A stretch of DNA of 64,000 bases. It comes from Apricaphanius iberus. Lineage: Eukaryota; Chordata; Actinopteri; Cyprinodontiformes; Aphaniidae. Below the pieces are notes generated by a model, which saw only the letters and a program-made list of their open reading frames with translations, searched no databases and was not told where the DNA came from. Shown in pieces: positions 1-40,270 of this stretch. Location of the stretch: positions 434,001 through 498,000 of the forward strand of contig JAPXFQ010000203.1 of assembly GCA_028564705.1 (NCBI GenBank), in the 5' to 3' direction. A program made the translations under genes and the position numbers. How positions within the stretch are numbered: position 1 is the first letter of the stretch; every line of letters starts with the position of its first letter.

Positions 1-27449
<27,449 letters not shown>

Positions 27450-28995
27450 CTAGCTCTCTGATTTACCAATCCGCTTCCTGACGTCTCCATCGGCCTCAGC
27501 ATTGGCTCCATCTGCCAATTCAGACAGGGACGGACCAACTTTGCTGTTGTCCTCACTTCCCCTGTTGGTATGCAAAGAATGCAAGATCTGGTCACTGGGG
27601 CGTTTCCAAGAGGTTCGAGTGGCAATCCAGAGGATAAGAGCCCCAAAAACAACCAGGAGGACTCCTAGAACATTCACAAAGATTGCCTCTGGGGGAGAGT
27701 CCTTATACTTAGGGTTGCTCCTGTATGGTACAGAGAAAATATGTTACACTCGCTTATACATACACGTCAGATTTATTTTAATTTTGAAATACTCACAGGC
27801 CAAAGATGAGTTTCTCCGTGATGCCCATGAGAGCAACTGCTATGACGCTGGTGAAAAGAAAAAGGCCGCTGTAGACGTGGATGGGCATAAAAGCTGCTCT
27901 CCAGGATACAGGTGTAGCTGGTATCAGGTATATGCTGATTCCGAGAACAAGCTGCCCATTCAAGAACGAGGGGGGGGATTAAAAGCTTAACAGATGCTTC
28001 AGTCATGCAGCTTTTATTCCTCCTGACTTTGGGTTGCAGAAATAACCAATAATGATTTTTTTTTAAATACTAAGAATTGAAAGACAACATGTCAAAAGAG
28101 TCGTAATCAAATATTATGTTGAATAGGTTGTGAAAATGGGGTCCACTTACCTGCAGACCGTAGAGTGTAACTGCCATCAGGCCCAGCCAGCTGTGCAGAC
28201 TGTACATATTGGGGATTTTGGCAGCGTTGTGGAAGTCAAAAACTGCCACCATGGAAATAACGGCGAAAATGAAGGCTGCCAAGTTCAAGCCAGCATGGAT
28301 GAACTTCATCATGAGTTTGCTGCACTGCCAGGTCCAAGGAAGCCTGTAGACAATTATGGCTGCAAGACAGGATGAGAAGCTCTTTTAATGGCCCTTATAA
28401 ACACGTGACTAATTTAAAGTTATAAAAGAGGCAACTTTTTTTTTTATATATAAAAAGGTACCTGACATGAAATCTTTGTTTCCTGTATATCACTTTCCTG
28501 CTCAACACAGCTTTGCAAAAGTACTAATACCCGTTTAACTTCCATTTTGTACCTTTACAACTACGAGCTTCAAAGTATTTTACTAAAATGTTTTGTGAAT
28601 AATAAAGTTTAGCGCTGAAAATGAGAAAATATGTCCAAAATAAGTCCAAATATAAATGTTTGAACTACAGTTCACTGCCAACACCTCCTCTTCGAGATCC
28701 TTGAAGATAAACAATCTTGTTTAACTTGGCTTTTCGCAGCAATTTCCCCATTGAGCGTCTAAGCAGCCACATTCCTTTTTTCATGCGCATTCTCCGCCTC
28801 ACCTATACCCTGCAGGAAAATGAAGCCTGTGACGATCAGCACCGGGTGCCAGTTGAACTCAGCCAGTCCTCCGTCCCAGGCCAGACCCTCCTTGAAGTGG
28901 AGAACCCACCTCAACACGAATATTACGGCGACAAACCCGACGGCTCCGGCCGCGGAGAGAGCGAACAGGAACTGCCTCAGATTCTCCATCGCCAT
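27450..28995 (-). CDS. cybrd1: Cytochrome b reductase 1 (duodenal cytochrome b type ferric/ascorbate reductase)
   Basis: Four exons on the minus strand: 28995-28803, 28359-28151, 27951-27797 and 27720-27450 (TAG stop). Together they encode 275 residues, against 286 in human. The protein is a cytochrome b561-family membrane protein with six transmembrane helices. It passes electrons from cytosolic ascorbate across the membrane to reduce ferric iron or monodehydroascorbate. The four haem-ligand histidines fall at 50 (FNWHPVL), 86 (FIHAGLN), 120 (YSLHSW) and 159 (MPIHVYSG), the same numbering as in human CYBRD1. The start MAMEN is supported by similarity to the human MAME start and by the exon position. 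The hydrophilic C-terminal tail is shorter and poorly conserved. The gene lies between dcaf17 and dync1i2, as in human. The 3' UTR end is uncertain; candidate minus-strand signals are ATTAAA near 27359 and AATAAA at 26120-26125. Confidence 0.96.
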
Positions 28996-29049
28996 CGGTG
29001 TGAGTGAGAAGATCAGCGGCAGGAGGAGGACGAAGTAGCGTCTGCGGGG

Positions 29050-29125
29050 CAGCAGCAGCTGTTTTCAAGCATCTAAAAGTATTTAAAGAGGCTGCTCCGG
29101 AAAGAGCGCGGTCACGTGACTAGTG
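29050..29125 (-). promoter_or_regulatory. cybrd1: cybrd1 core promoter with CLEAR-type E-box
   Basis: About 55-130 bp upstream of the cybrd1 ATG, the minus strand carries TTTAAATA (29087-29080), a possible TATA-like box. About 25 bp further upstream is the perfect palindrome GTCACGTGAC (29111-29120), an E-box that matches the CLEAR consensus bound by TFEB/TFE3/USF-type factors. The order and spacing fit a compact promoter. The transcription start is inferred, not seen. Confidence 0.5.
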
Positions 29126-29632
29126 GATACGCAACAGTTTGGAGGAGCGAGGTTTTGTAACTTCTGTTGTTGTAAAAGTGTCGGGACCCGTAAAAAACAA
29201 AAAAAGGCAGCCCATATTTGTGCTGTGTCATCCTCTGACCTGACATGTTTTTCTCCTCTCTGTTTTCCCAACCACAGACTCAAATGCGTCAGAAGTGGCT
29301 GTTAAGAGCTGCTATTATGTTTTTTGTTTTTTTTTAGGGGTGATATAGCCAAGTAGTCCGACCAGGGCGACATAATATTGGGGCGTCATTGGGTCTTATT
29401 ACAACAAAAGGATTACATTAGTTTCCAATCTGTCTTTGAATTTATTTAGATTATTAGGTGAGGTCTGTTGTTTGCTGAAATATTTCGACCTACTTCAGAT
29501 GTTAAAATGTATTTAAATTTAAATATAAATCCATTTGATTTAGTTTTCAGTGTAGATTATTTAAAAAAAATCAATTGTTTATTTTTTTGTGTAGTAGCTA
29601 GCGAAGTTCTTTTGTATATAATTGTTTAAAAA

Positions 29633-29655
29633 ATATATATATATATATATATATA
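29633..29655. repeat. (TA)n microsatellite
   Basis: TA repeat before the LINE 3'-end fragment between cybrd1 and dcaf17. Confidence 0.85.
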
Positions 29656-29664
29656 TTAAATGTA

Positions 29665-29812
29665 AAAAAAGTTTGCCCTGTGATGGACTGGCAACCTGTC
29701 CAGGGTGTACCCCGCCTCTCGCCCATTGACAGCTGGAGATAGGCACCAGCACCCCCGTGACCCATAAAGGATTAAGCGGTAAAGAAAATGGATGGATGGA
29801 TGGATGTAAAAA
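29665..29812 (+). mobile_element. LINE 3'-end fragment with GGAT tail
   Basis: The segment TGATGGACTGGCAACCTGTC and the following bases, ending AAGCGGTAAAGAAAATGG and (ATGG)n at 29787-29806, are a widespread fish non-LTR 3' end. A (TA)n tract (29633-29655) precedes it. No coding sequence is present. Confidence 0.6.
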
Positions 29813-30735
29813 AGTTTTGCAAAAATATCAAAATGAAATACATTTTAAGGAATAAAAATTATACGCTGTACCTTTTAGTTTAGATAAAATGTTAATTATA
29901 TTTAACATTTTGAAATTAAAGTAAAATGTAAAATTGCTTTTGAATAGCATTGTTTGATTGCTTTGTTACCATTGTTACAATCTGATTCTTTAGTTTAACC
30001 TTTCTATTTTGTTTGAGCGTCAGATTGTCTCAGATAATATTACCAGAATTATCTCTTGATTGATTTTTAGGATCAGCCAAATACACTCTACCCACTTTCC
30101 TGGTTTAGACCAAATCTTGATTAAAACTGCGTTATTGTGGGTGGTGGTCTTAACAGAAAGGGGACCCCTCTGAGTTAAAATCTGCTTAAGCTCCCGTAAG
30201 ACTTTGGGCCAGCACCAGTTGCAAGACAAGTTCTGATTCCACGAGTCAGGATTGAATCAGATTGAACTCTTGCCACAAGTCACAGTCATAATTTAAGACT
30301 ATAAAAGGAAGTCATCACTTGGAAACAGTTTTTGGCATTTGCTTTTTGTTTGATATTAAAATTAGTTTGATGATATAAAATATTAAGTGTAACAAATAAA
30401 ACCAACTAGATGGGAAATACTTTAGGTTACTACACCGCAGACAATAAGAAAAATCTATCACATAGCAACTCTCACTGATAAAATCACAAGATGCTTTACA
30501 GCTGGCTTGTAAATTAATCAACACTGTCAATTGGTTAAAGATGGGATGCTTTTCCACAGTCGGGGTGCGACTGCTTCAAACAAGTGATCTCAACAAGTCT
30601 AAGTTAACCGTACATGTAAGTTCATGTAAATCTAGGCCATGCTACACTTTTTTTCCCAAAACATCTAAATCAAATTTGTTTGTACGTGTATAATGGAAAG
30701 AAAAAGACAAAAAGCAGCTTAGAAAAATTGATCAT

Positions 30736-30741
30736 TTTAAT
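30736..30741 (-). terminator. dcaf17: dcaf17 polyadenylation signal (ATTAAA)
   Basis: ATTAAA on the minus strand lies 180 bases past the dcaf17 stop and is followed by a T-rich stretch (TTTTTCTAAGC...TTTTTGTC). It is the first good signal after the stop codon. The cleavage site is inferred. Confidence 0.45.
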
Positions 30742-30920
30742 GTTATACAAAAAAAAACTTAAGAATGTTTGCAGTTGTTAGTTGTTATAGAGATTTACAT
30801 AAAAACAATGATACTCAGACAAATGAAAATATAGAATTATCCACAAGTACAAATACTCTACAACATGAAAAAAATATCACATCTGTGATGTGTCCGTAAT
30901 ATTTTTTGAGCAGCTTTCAG

Positions 30921-33900
30921 TCAGTTTTGTAATTTTCTGACGGTCCTGAGTTTGTAAACATGGCAGCAGAAGTTGCTGCTCTTTTGCTCAATGTGAACAA
31001 TGGTGTCTTTGTCAAAGAACAGCTCATGTGGATAAGTCTGAAACAGAGGATAAAAGACATGAATTCACACATATGGCTGATGGTCATTTCTTTACTTTGT
31101 AAATCTACACCTTTAACAAAAACTGCATCGATATTTTTGGTACCATTTTCTCCCAACTGACTTTAACCGGGTACAGAGGGATTCGTTTCTGATTAGTTAC
31201 GTCTTTAATGCAGCATGGATATAAATAATAATAAAAAAACTACTCAAATATAGAATAATTTATTTGCGTCTACATTATTTTCAAAAGGTTTTGTATTATC
31301 CTGCTTCTTTTGACAAAAAAAAGGCCAGTGGAAAAAAACCAACAACCTGCATATTCACAAAATGGGAATGTATCAAATCAACCAGATCCCTCATGTTACA
31401 AACCTCATCCCAAAGTTCATCCAGATCAATTCTTCGCTGTAACCGTCCTGTTTGGTTGTCATGCAGTTGGATGTGAGCTCTGCCTTCTTCATCTTCCCCG
31501 TTTGTTACCGCTATGGCCAGCAGGTCGAGCTCGTCCTCATATTCCAGCAACCGAAAGGTCTGAAATATCAAAAGACTGCACTGAGTTTGGCAAATTTACA
31601 GCTACTCCAAATAAATGCTGCATAAATAAACTTTTTTCTACACATTAATTAATGGCAATAGTGTAGCGTTTTCTTTATGAGTGCTTTTCAAGGAACACAA
31701 GGACACTTTAAAGCAATAAAAACAAGGAAAATGACGAGTTTAAAAGAAAACAGCACAAAAAAGACTTAAAACTTGAGGGAATACAAAACCAGGTAATTAA
31801 ATTAAGAGCAGTAAAAGAATAGGGGTCATAAAAAGTGATTTGAAAGCAGAGAGGTAGTCAGACTTTCTAATGTCTTGAGGTAGAGAATTCTAGAGATGAG
31901 GAACAGAGCAACGAAAAGCTCTGCTTCCCATGGAGATAAGACGGAAAAGACAGAACGCTGAGTTGGAGGGACTCGGGAGGGTGAGGATCTGTGGGAGCGG
32001 ATGGGAGAAATTGTGCAAATGTGGTTAGACTGTTGAAGGAGCTTTGCAGTAAACAATTCTATAGACAGAGCCATCTCTGCTTTTAATTTATTTTAATTTA
32101 CATTCTTAATATTTTAAGCTGTCTAGACAACTGGGAGGAGTCCGATTGTATTTAATTTAGAGATGATGCTTCATCAACTTTTAAGTGTTTCCTAAGCCTG
32201 TCGGTTCTTCTCCAAACAGAGCAGAGATCAGATTTTATGTAGATGGGATTGAATCCTGGTAAAATATCTGTCAGAGGCGAAATATGATGTGGCTGAACGG
32301 CCGTACGGTTATGTTTTTGAAAAGCATAAGCTGATTTAATTAAACAAAAACAAGGAGTAAACCATGTTTGCTTTTTTTGTCTTCACATAAATTAAACTAT
32401 ACGTCTCAGGGGAAGTTAAATCAAGATTATAACACATGTAAACTGGATCTGTCTGTTGGTACCTCCTGCATTGGGTCGTCATCCAGTTGTTGAAGTCTTG
32501 ATCTCACTGCACGGCCTGATGATGTGACGGTGACACGAGGGGACGGCTGCAGAACATCGACAGCGGCAACATTCAACACACCAAGTATATGCGCAACATA
32601 TCGTTTATGGTAAAAGGTATTATACCCACGTTGCTTTGCTTCGTTGTTAGAGAGAAGTCCTCTACAATCTCTGACGGCAAACGACTGTTTAGTTCACTAA
32701 TGATTTTCAGCACACTTTAAAAAAAAACAGAAAAAACATTTCTATGATCATACCCTATGTGTAAACAAAATAATAGTTAATAGTGCTGTGTTAATATTAC
32801 AAATTGAATTGTTAAACTTGACTGGATCACTCACTTTATAGTGGTAGGTCCAACGTGGATAACTCTCCTTGGATCAGACGGGTGGAAGAAGATGACGTCA
32901 CTCTCAAGAGAGCAACAATTCATGTTCTGGATTCCATTGGTAGCCTAGTGTAATAAAGGTATATAGTTAATAATTAGAGATATGTTACAATCGTACTGAT
33001 AGGCAGCCAATAATGGGTTTTTTTTTTTATTACATTTTTCTCTAGCTGCAATTCTTTGCTACTTAAAATCCCTTGCAAAATGTACTCACACCCCTTGAAC
33101 TTTATCATATTTCACCATGTTACAGCAACAAACTTTCATAGATTTTGTTTGTATTGTATGTCACAAAGCATCACAAAGTAGTGCAAAATTGCTAAAGGAG
33201 ATTTTTTCAAAAACAAAATTGTGTTGTGCATTTGCATTCAGACCCGCTGTACTCTGATACCCCTCAATAAAATTCAGAGCAACCATTCGCCTTCACGAGT
33301 CTCCAGATTAGTAGATATAGTCCACCTTTGTCTGTCTCAGCATAAATCCGGGTGTTTTTTGGGAACATTAGAGAAAAAAAACAGCATCATGGAGACCAAG
33401 GAGCACAACCAACAGGTCAAGGAGAAAGTTGTGGAGACGTTTATAGCGGGGTTAAGCTCTAAAGCAATATGGGAAGCTTTGGACATCAAACAGAGCTCCG
33501 TTCAGTCCATCAATCGAAAATGGAAAGAGTACGGCAAAAGTGCAAACCTACCAAGGCATGACTATACAATCTAAGTTACCTAACCAGACAGAATGCGTAA
33601 GAAGCATTAATCAGAAAAGCAGCCAAGAACTCCAAGGTAATCCTGGAGGAGCTGCAGAGATCCACAGCTCAGGTGGACGTTTCGGTTGACACAACGACTA
33701 CTGCACTCCACAGATCCGGCCTTTGTAAATAAGTGAAAAAAGATATTTCTGAATGAATGCCATGCCGTTTTTCCGCAAACCATGTTGAGGAGAGAGCAAA
33801 CATGAAAGGTGCTCTCATCAGATGAGACCAAAACGGAACTATTCTGTCCAAATGCAAAACATTATGAGGGTTTTCAAGAACAGAGACAGGGAAGCGGGGG

Positions 33901-36900
33901 GAAATGAATGGAGTTTAATTAAGGCTGCACAATATATTGTGGATATATAGTCATCACAATATCAGTGTGTAATATTCATATTGTAAAGAAGTGTTTGGAC
34001 AGTGTCTGACAGCAGCAGATGCTCACAACAGATTTAAATTACTGTGCTTAAAGTTCTTTAAAATTAAATAAGTATAAGAAGTATCAATAAGAAACAGACA
34101 ACAGAATAAATAGCCGTCAAATGCAACTAATATCAAAATGAGATATTTACCATTATCGACATTCTATATCGTGCAGCTCTATGCTAAATAGAGGGCAATC
34201 ATTGAAGACAACCTGTTAAAGGCTGCAGGAGACTTGAAAGTGAGGTGGAGCTTCACCTTCTAGCAGCACAAGGATCCTTAACATCTCGCCCCCGCTATAA
34301 TAAATCTGCTTAGATCGAAGCACCTACGACTGCTAGAATCATTTGCAAGACTTAAAAAAGGGATTTTCACGGAAGCTTTTTATTTAATCAGACTGAGTTT
34401 GAGCAATTTTGCTCAAAGAAGAATGAACAAACAAGCTGGTAAATACAGACTCTGAAATACTTGAACCTGTAGTTAGAGATTGACTATAAAAAGCATCAAT
34501 TCTTAGGGGTTTTATATGAATGTAGGCCACAGTTCACGATTTTTTAAAAGAAAATCATTTTCAAAAATGTGTGTTTAAGTCATCATTATGCACCATTTTG
34601 TTTTGGTCCATCACATAAGACAGTTTATGGTTATGACGTAACAGGATATTAAAAAGTTTAAACGATAGGAATACTTTTATTTTAAACCACGTTTCATACA
34701 GTTAAATCAGTTTCCAGCCAACCGTCTATGTAGGATTTAAAAAAAACTATATATTTAGAAAGAAAACAACCAAAATAAACTGATATGATAAACCTTAGCA
34801 CTGCCTTTGGTGCTTGGGCTTACTGATATCCCATTCAAAACCTACTGATTTCTACTTGAAACACAGCACTAATCAGGTTTATGCTTTGATCCAAACATTT
34901 CTTAAAATATTAGTTTGTCAACCTAAATTAAAATTAGGAATATTTCCTTCAGTTTTTTTTTCTGTACACTCAACAATACTGTTGTGTTGTATGTGATAAT
35001 ATAACCATATGTTGTCCTGAAAAAACAAAGAGGACTCCCTGAATTTACCAAAGTGCTGTCCTTGAGTGAACAGATGTAATGAGTCCCTCGATGTTTTTTG
35101 TGCGGCGGAGTGTAAATGTAGTGCCATGGGTAGCCGCCAATCTGGATACCGTTGTGAGAGAACGCCTCAAAAAGAAATGGTGGCGGATCTGTGAAATAAA
35201 AATATACAAGAAAGCCAGAACTATTAGACTTTTAGATAAAACAAATAGTTTCCAATGATGATTCATGTCAAAAACCTGTCAAAAACATTACTGTAGGATG
35301 TCATTCCATATATTTGATCAAAATTATATGTACTAAACTGGTATATTAGTTAGGAAAAGTAAAAACATGCATTTAAGCAGTTAAAACATAAGAGAATTTA
35401 CCAATAATATTACGGCATTCAAGGTGGATATTTTTAAAAAATGTGTCTGTCTACACAAAATTTCTCGCGCACGCGTTTTTTGTATCACTGCAAACAACTT
35501 TTCACAAAATAAAAACAATTATTGTAATCAATGCTGGTGGCAATTTGTGATGATAACAGGCCGGGATAATACCCCCCAAAAACGGACAAATCCGTAATTC
35601 AAATCTCATTATAAAGAAAAAGCTTCTTGGTTGAACCAGCTCCTGCTCCTTTAGTTATTCCCTTGCTCTGGCAGTAAAATGCTTCTATAAATTTGTGTAC
35701 ATGTGGTTGGAGAAAAATTTACTTTTGTATTAACTTTCTGCTTTTCTAAAGAAAAAAAAATTCTCTAGCTCGTACTGAAATTCATAACATTTTCTCAATA
35801 TTTGCTGTGTTAATGAAGGCTGAAGTTCATAGTGGCTTCCCCACCCCTAAAGCCTCACCTGCGACCTGGATGTTAAGTGGGATACCAAAGGGAGCGTCTC
35901 CGACGGTTCTGTGTCCCAGCAGTGGACTCTGTTGTCCAAGTGTTAACTTTTCAGTTAGATACTAAAAACAAAGACTTATTTTCGTCAAACGCAATCTGTA
36001 AATACATTTAAAAAGGGAAGATGTTGCAGGAGATTGTTCCAGCTGAACACATACATACTCTTTGGACAATGTGTTCAAAGCTGTACAGTTTCACTGACTT
36101 GTTACTGTAAGAAACAGCAAGGACGCCCTGGGACAAAACCATATCAGTGACACCACTTCCAAACCCCTGAAATGAAAAGATTTCTTGTTTTATAATATAA
36201 ATCCATAATAATCCCAAATGAGGTACAGTATACATAACAGCATACCATTTTATTGATTTCCAAAATGCCCACAATTTGCAAAGGGAAAATATGAAAAATG
36301 GCCAGTTGCATCACTGCGTTCTGCGACATACCTGTCTTTGGGAGAAGTAGCAAATGATTTAATTAATGTAACATTTATTCATAGTGGACACCACTTTTCT
36401 GGGAGAAGTGGCGAAAAAAAGATGATTATTTCAGGAGTATAGTCTAAAATTAAGCAATTGCCAACATATATTTGGTAAATATGTTAATAAAACCAAAACG
36501 ACGCTGAAAAGATTTTAATTTCTTTCTGGACTTATTGATGTCTAGGAGGTTATTTGATACTTTTCAATTATCAGAAAGATGGAAAGTAATGCAAAATGTA
36601 CATGTTTGACAAGTGAAAACTCGTTTCTTGATTTACCGCTAAATTTGATGTCTGTTTCATAATAAAAGACTCATCATATTGAGCATGTACAATTTCAAAA
36701 TTCTCTATAAATATACAATATATTTATTAGTATATTTTGTATATTTTTACCTGTCTTGCAGAGGGTGTTTCTTTGTTCTGAACAGATTTAACGTAAAATG
36801 TTTCTTGAGAAACATCCCAGCCGAGATATCTACGAAACAGAAACGTAAGGTATATTATATATATAAAATCCTAAAATAAATTAGAATCAATCAAAGGACA

Positions 36901-39816
36901 AAAGAAATGAGAATTTTAAATATACTTGAACTTGTATTTAGGAGAGAGATAAACTCTCTGCAGCTCTTTTCCTGTTTCGGCTGAAATGCGACAGAGCCAG
37001 TTATCTGCTGTCAGAGCCAAGAGGCAGGGTTTATGCTCAGAGGGAGAGGATAAGGTTTTGTCCTGAAAAATAAAAGGGATTTGACATCAACTAATCATAT
37101 GTTGTAATAGCAGCTACTTTATCTTTACAAGACCATTTTAATGTTGGAAATGAAGTACATAAACACGGTATGTCTACTTTGTACTCACAAGAGGGCACTG
37201 ACAAAGTAGGGCATCTTCAATTTTCTGCTGTTTGGACTTTTTCGGGAATTTGTATAAAATCTTGGGCTGATCATGAACACTGAAATGAGATGATTAAAAT
37301 TACACACTGGAACAGCATAAAGTTATGGCATAAGCAATATCTTAGCAGTTGAGTGAAGCTTTAAAGTTTTGGAACACATATCTTAGCTTAATAAAAATAC
37401 AGACACTGCCAAAAAGTCTTAAAGAGAAAGCTGAAGCCTGGTCTAAAGCCTGGATTGTTTCCGAATTTCCAGAAAAGTGTTGCTAGACAGACTGACGTAA
37501 ATGTTAATCTTTTAATAACTAATGTTTATATGCTTTCGTTACTACAGCAGTTAATTTCCTTTGCTAAAACTACAATACGGTATGGTTTCCCTATAATCAT
37601 ATCACACTTTTTTGATTCAGATTCCCTTAAAATGTTCTTGTCAGACCTCAGCAGCGATGAGCAGCGCAATAATAAAAAAAAAATGTTTTAATTAACTTAG
37701 ACTGTGTCTATTTTTGTTGGATTAATGATCCGACTCCGAAACGCCTTGGAATTTAAAATTATACGAAATAGTATTGTCATCCGGGGCCATAATCTCTACC
37801 ACCGTTCTCTCCGCATCAGAAAGTTGAGGCTGAAATATACTCACCTTCCAGCTTTAATAGGTACGCCTATTCAACTGCTAGTCAAGACAAACGACAAATC
37901 AGCCAATCACACTGAAGCAACTCAATGCATGAAGGCATCTAATAGGTAATGAGACGATTTGCAGAACTTCAAAGCAAGCATCAGAATGGGGATGAAAGGG
38001 GATTTAGGTGAATGAACGTGGAATAGTGCCAGGGAGCCTGGGCCTAAAATTCAGAAACTCCTCTTCCACTGTGATTGTCATGCACAACTATCTCTGGATG
38101 ACAGAGAATTGTGGGAAAAAGAGAGGATACGCAGTGATTGGTAGTTGTAAGGACCAACATACCCCGCTGAATTCAGAGGTTAAAGGGAAAATGGGCAAAT
38201 TTGTCAAATCCAACGTACGCAGAATAACATCTGTGTCACATCTGTGAATAACGCAATCAGCAGCACCTCGAGCCTCCTCGAGATGACCAAACTACGTACA
38301 ACGCTTGTTAATTACGAACAAGATACTGAGGCTACAATTCACACCGCCTCACCAAAACTGGCGTAATCCTGTCCAATGGATCTAAAGTTCAGCTGCATGC
38401 TTAAGATGGATTCATTAGAAACTGGAGTATACAGCATGAAAGCATGTATCCATCTTCCCTTGTATCAAAGGTTCAGACTGGTATTTGAGATTTCTTCTTA
38501 GCACATTTTGAGCCTCTTATCACCAATTCTCCATCATTTACATGTTACAGTACTGGGGCTGTGTTGAAAAAAATAAATCGCTAAATCGATTCTGAATCGA
38601 TCCTTAGAGAAATCGAATCGAATTGATTGACAATTTCAAAAATCGATTTTATCTTTTGGAAAAGTGTGCCATATTACAACTAAAATAGGAAGGTAAAATC
38701 CCGACGGCCATTTTAAGTCTTGTGTCTGAAAGTGTAAATACAGTTTCCCCCGGTGAACTGTTACTTACCCACTGATAAGACTTATTGAATTACAGGCATA
38801 TAACTAAGATTATAGCTCAAAAAAATTTAGTAGCATTGACCTATATCATTATCGAACTGGATCAGATTGAATCGGATCGAATTATATCGACTTTTGATAA
38901 TCGATTCTAACTCTGATTGAATCGATTCATGACATTTGAATCGATACCCAGCTGTAAAGGTACCTGAGTACAGTTGTGAACAATATCCAACCCTTAACGA
39001 CCAGAGTGTAGTCGTTTTCTGAATGGCTTTACTTAACAGGATAAAGCAACTTGACACACAGCTCAGATCATTTACGATGCCTTTGTTTAATAACTGCACA
39101 GTACTTTACTTTTGTAACAGTGCACCTAATGTAAATATATTATTCTTAATTTTTTTCGTTTTTTGTTGTTGTTTTTTTTACATTTTTCTCGCGTGAATCT
39201 AGTGCTTCAATTACTGGTCAGTTTGCTGCTGTTACAGCAAAATTTCCCCTTTGTGAGAGAATAAAGGATGATTCTATTCTAAATTCAGTAGAGCTGCTTT
39301 GGGATGTGGACGAACAAGAGATGCACATCATGGACGTGCAGCCGAACAGAAGCGTCCAGTGAGTGTAAATCCCCACAACAACTGATAATCTGAACAGTAA
39401 AGATATTTTATGTGTCATCTGTACTGACTAAAAATTCAGTTTTGATATGACTGTATGGAGATTATACTTTAATTAATACAAATGAATGATCCATACTCAC
39501 CAACTGTAGCAGCTCTGGTAATTTTCACAGTAGACTCTTCCACTCTCATACATCATTGCTGATTTTGAAGTCTTGCTCCACACTTTGATGAAGCTCCTGT
39601 TTTCCTACGTTAAGGCAATAACAGTGTATAGTAACAAAGGGGTGAAAACGGGTACGGATACAAATTGAAAATATTGCTTTATGTTACATGAAGAATGATG
39701 CTCCTGAGGATTTTCAAGCAGAGTCTGTTGAAAGTCCCAGCATCCCTGATCCCTCTGCTCCTCTGGTCCAGCAGCACAGCAGCATTACAAGTCTTCTTTC
39801 TGCGGGGTGGCGCCAT
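30921..39816 (-). CDS. dcaf17: DDB1- and CUL4-associated factor 17
   Basis: Fourteen exons on the minus strand: 39816-39688, 39604-39501, 37279-37189, 37062-36926, 36829-36751, 36335-36246, 36166-36059, 35961-35859, 35188-35049, 32944-32835, 32714-32630, 32546-32463, 31559-31404 and 31037-30921 (TGA). All phases fit and give 510 residues (human 520). DCAF17 is a nucleolar substrate-receptor candidate for the CUL4-DDB1 ubiquitin ligase and the Woodhouse-Sakati syndrome gene. Recognisable segments are KIEDALL, ALTADNWLCRIS, QIVGILEINK, VGDAPFGIPLNI, QIGGYPWHYI, CCSLESD and LLEYEDELDLL. The exon 6 acceptor was placed at 36336 because only that choice keeps phase and follows a pyrimidine tract. 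The start MAPPRRKK is chosen over an in-frame ATG 45 codons upstream because its length matches the human N-terminus. Intron 9 carries a decayed Tc1-like element. The 5' end faces mettl8. Confidence 0.94.
31665..32095. repeat. Dispersed repeat in dcaf17 intron 12
   Basis: The segment runs from GCTTTTCAAGGAACACAAGG through AAGACTTAAAACTTGAGGG to a GAGGAACAGAGCAACGAAAAG block. This layout is typical of a widespread fish repeat. It lies between dcaf17 exons 12 and 13 and has no coding frame. Confidence 0.4.
33065..34665 (+). mobile_element. Degenerate Tc1-like transposon relic in dcaf17 intron 9, interrupted
   Basis: Plus-strand remnants of a transposase are readable: METKEHNQQVKEKVVETFIA and a helix-turn-helix from 33390, ALIRKAAKNSKVILEELQ from about 33607, SSDETKTELF near 33815, and a decayed C-terminal part around 34200-34300. 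There are many stops and shifts. A miniature element (33922-34180) sits inside it. The outer boundaries are approximate because the inverted repeats are too diverged to place. Confidence 0.75.
33922..34180. mobile_element. Miniature inverted-repeat element nested in the Tc1 relic
   Basis: The left end AGGCTGCACAATATATTG and the right end, whose complement reads AGAGCTGCACGATATAG, form imperfect inverted repeats about 260 bp apart. No coding capacity is seen. The type of end is common among fish hAT-like non-autonomous elements. The target duplication is unclear. Confidence 0.5.
38556..38953. mobile_element. Miniature element rich in AATCGAT, dcaf17 intron 2
   Basis: The left end is GGGCTGTGTTGAAAAAAAT and the right end GAATCGATACCCAGCT, with inverted-repeat character. 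The inside is dominated by AATCGAT/ATCGATT palindromes. This style is common in fish non-autonomous DNA transposons. Exact ends are approximate. Confidence 0.5.
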
Positions 39817-40270
39817 CTGCAGGGGGAGATTTGTTCTGCAGGCGGAGCTGCTCAGCAAACCAAAATTTCCGCAGGTTAGAGCGGACGGAACACGGCATTC
39901 ACAACCAGGTAATGATGGGGATGTTCTCCAAGCCGAGGAGCAATGTACCAACTTTAATCTTTTACTCCATTTAGGCAGACGTTCTCAGCCAAATTTAGCA
40001 CGAAACCCATCGGATATAACTTTTGTTTTACCCTAAGAACCTCGATATGTAACCAAAAAAAATACAGAATCTATATATAACTACATAATCATACAGAACT
40101 GCCCTAATGTTGAAAACATTTCGGCGTAATTTGCAGGTAATCGATTTGATCTGAGGAAATGAACGTCGCTTTTCAGTGGGTATTGTAGTTAGCTCCTCGT
40201 TAGCTTATACAGCTTCATGTCATCCTTTTTCTTCTACGGACAAAATTGGTCAAAGATTTCTGACTGAAAC
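39817..40270. promoter_or_regulatory. Candidate shared (divergent) promoter of dcaf17 and mettl8
   Basis: dcaf17 starts leftwards at 39816. The mettl8 coding start at 43714 sits 5 bases behind a splice acceptor, so mettl8 needs an upstream non-coding exon. Plus-strand donors CAG|GTTAGA (exon end 39874) and CAG|GTAATG (exon end 39908) lie just upstream of the dcaf17 ATG and could end such an exon. It would then overlap the dcaf17 5' UTR antisense. Mammalian DCAF17 and METTL8 are also head to head. No transcript evidence is visible. Confidence 0.4.

Larger units (their letters stand above)
29126..30735. other. cybrd1-dcaf17 intergenic region
   Basis: Apart from the (TA)n tract and the LINE 3' fragment, the sequence is AT-rich with no gene recognised. 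Confidence 0.5.

Noticed and set aside
36331..36335. Alternative dcaf17 exon 6 acceptors at ACAG (36332) or CGCAG downstream
   Set aside because: The first breaks phase. The second loses residues that align with the human protein. The acceptor before 36335 keeps phase and has a pyrimidine tract.
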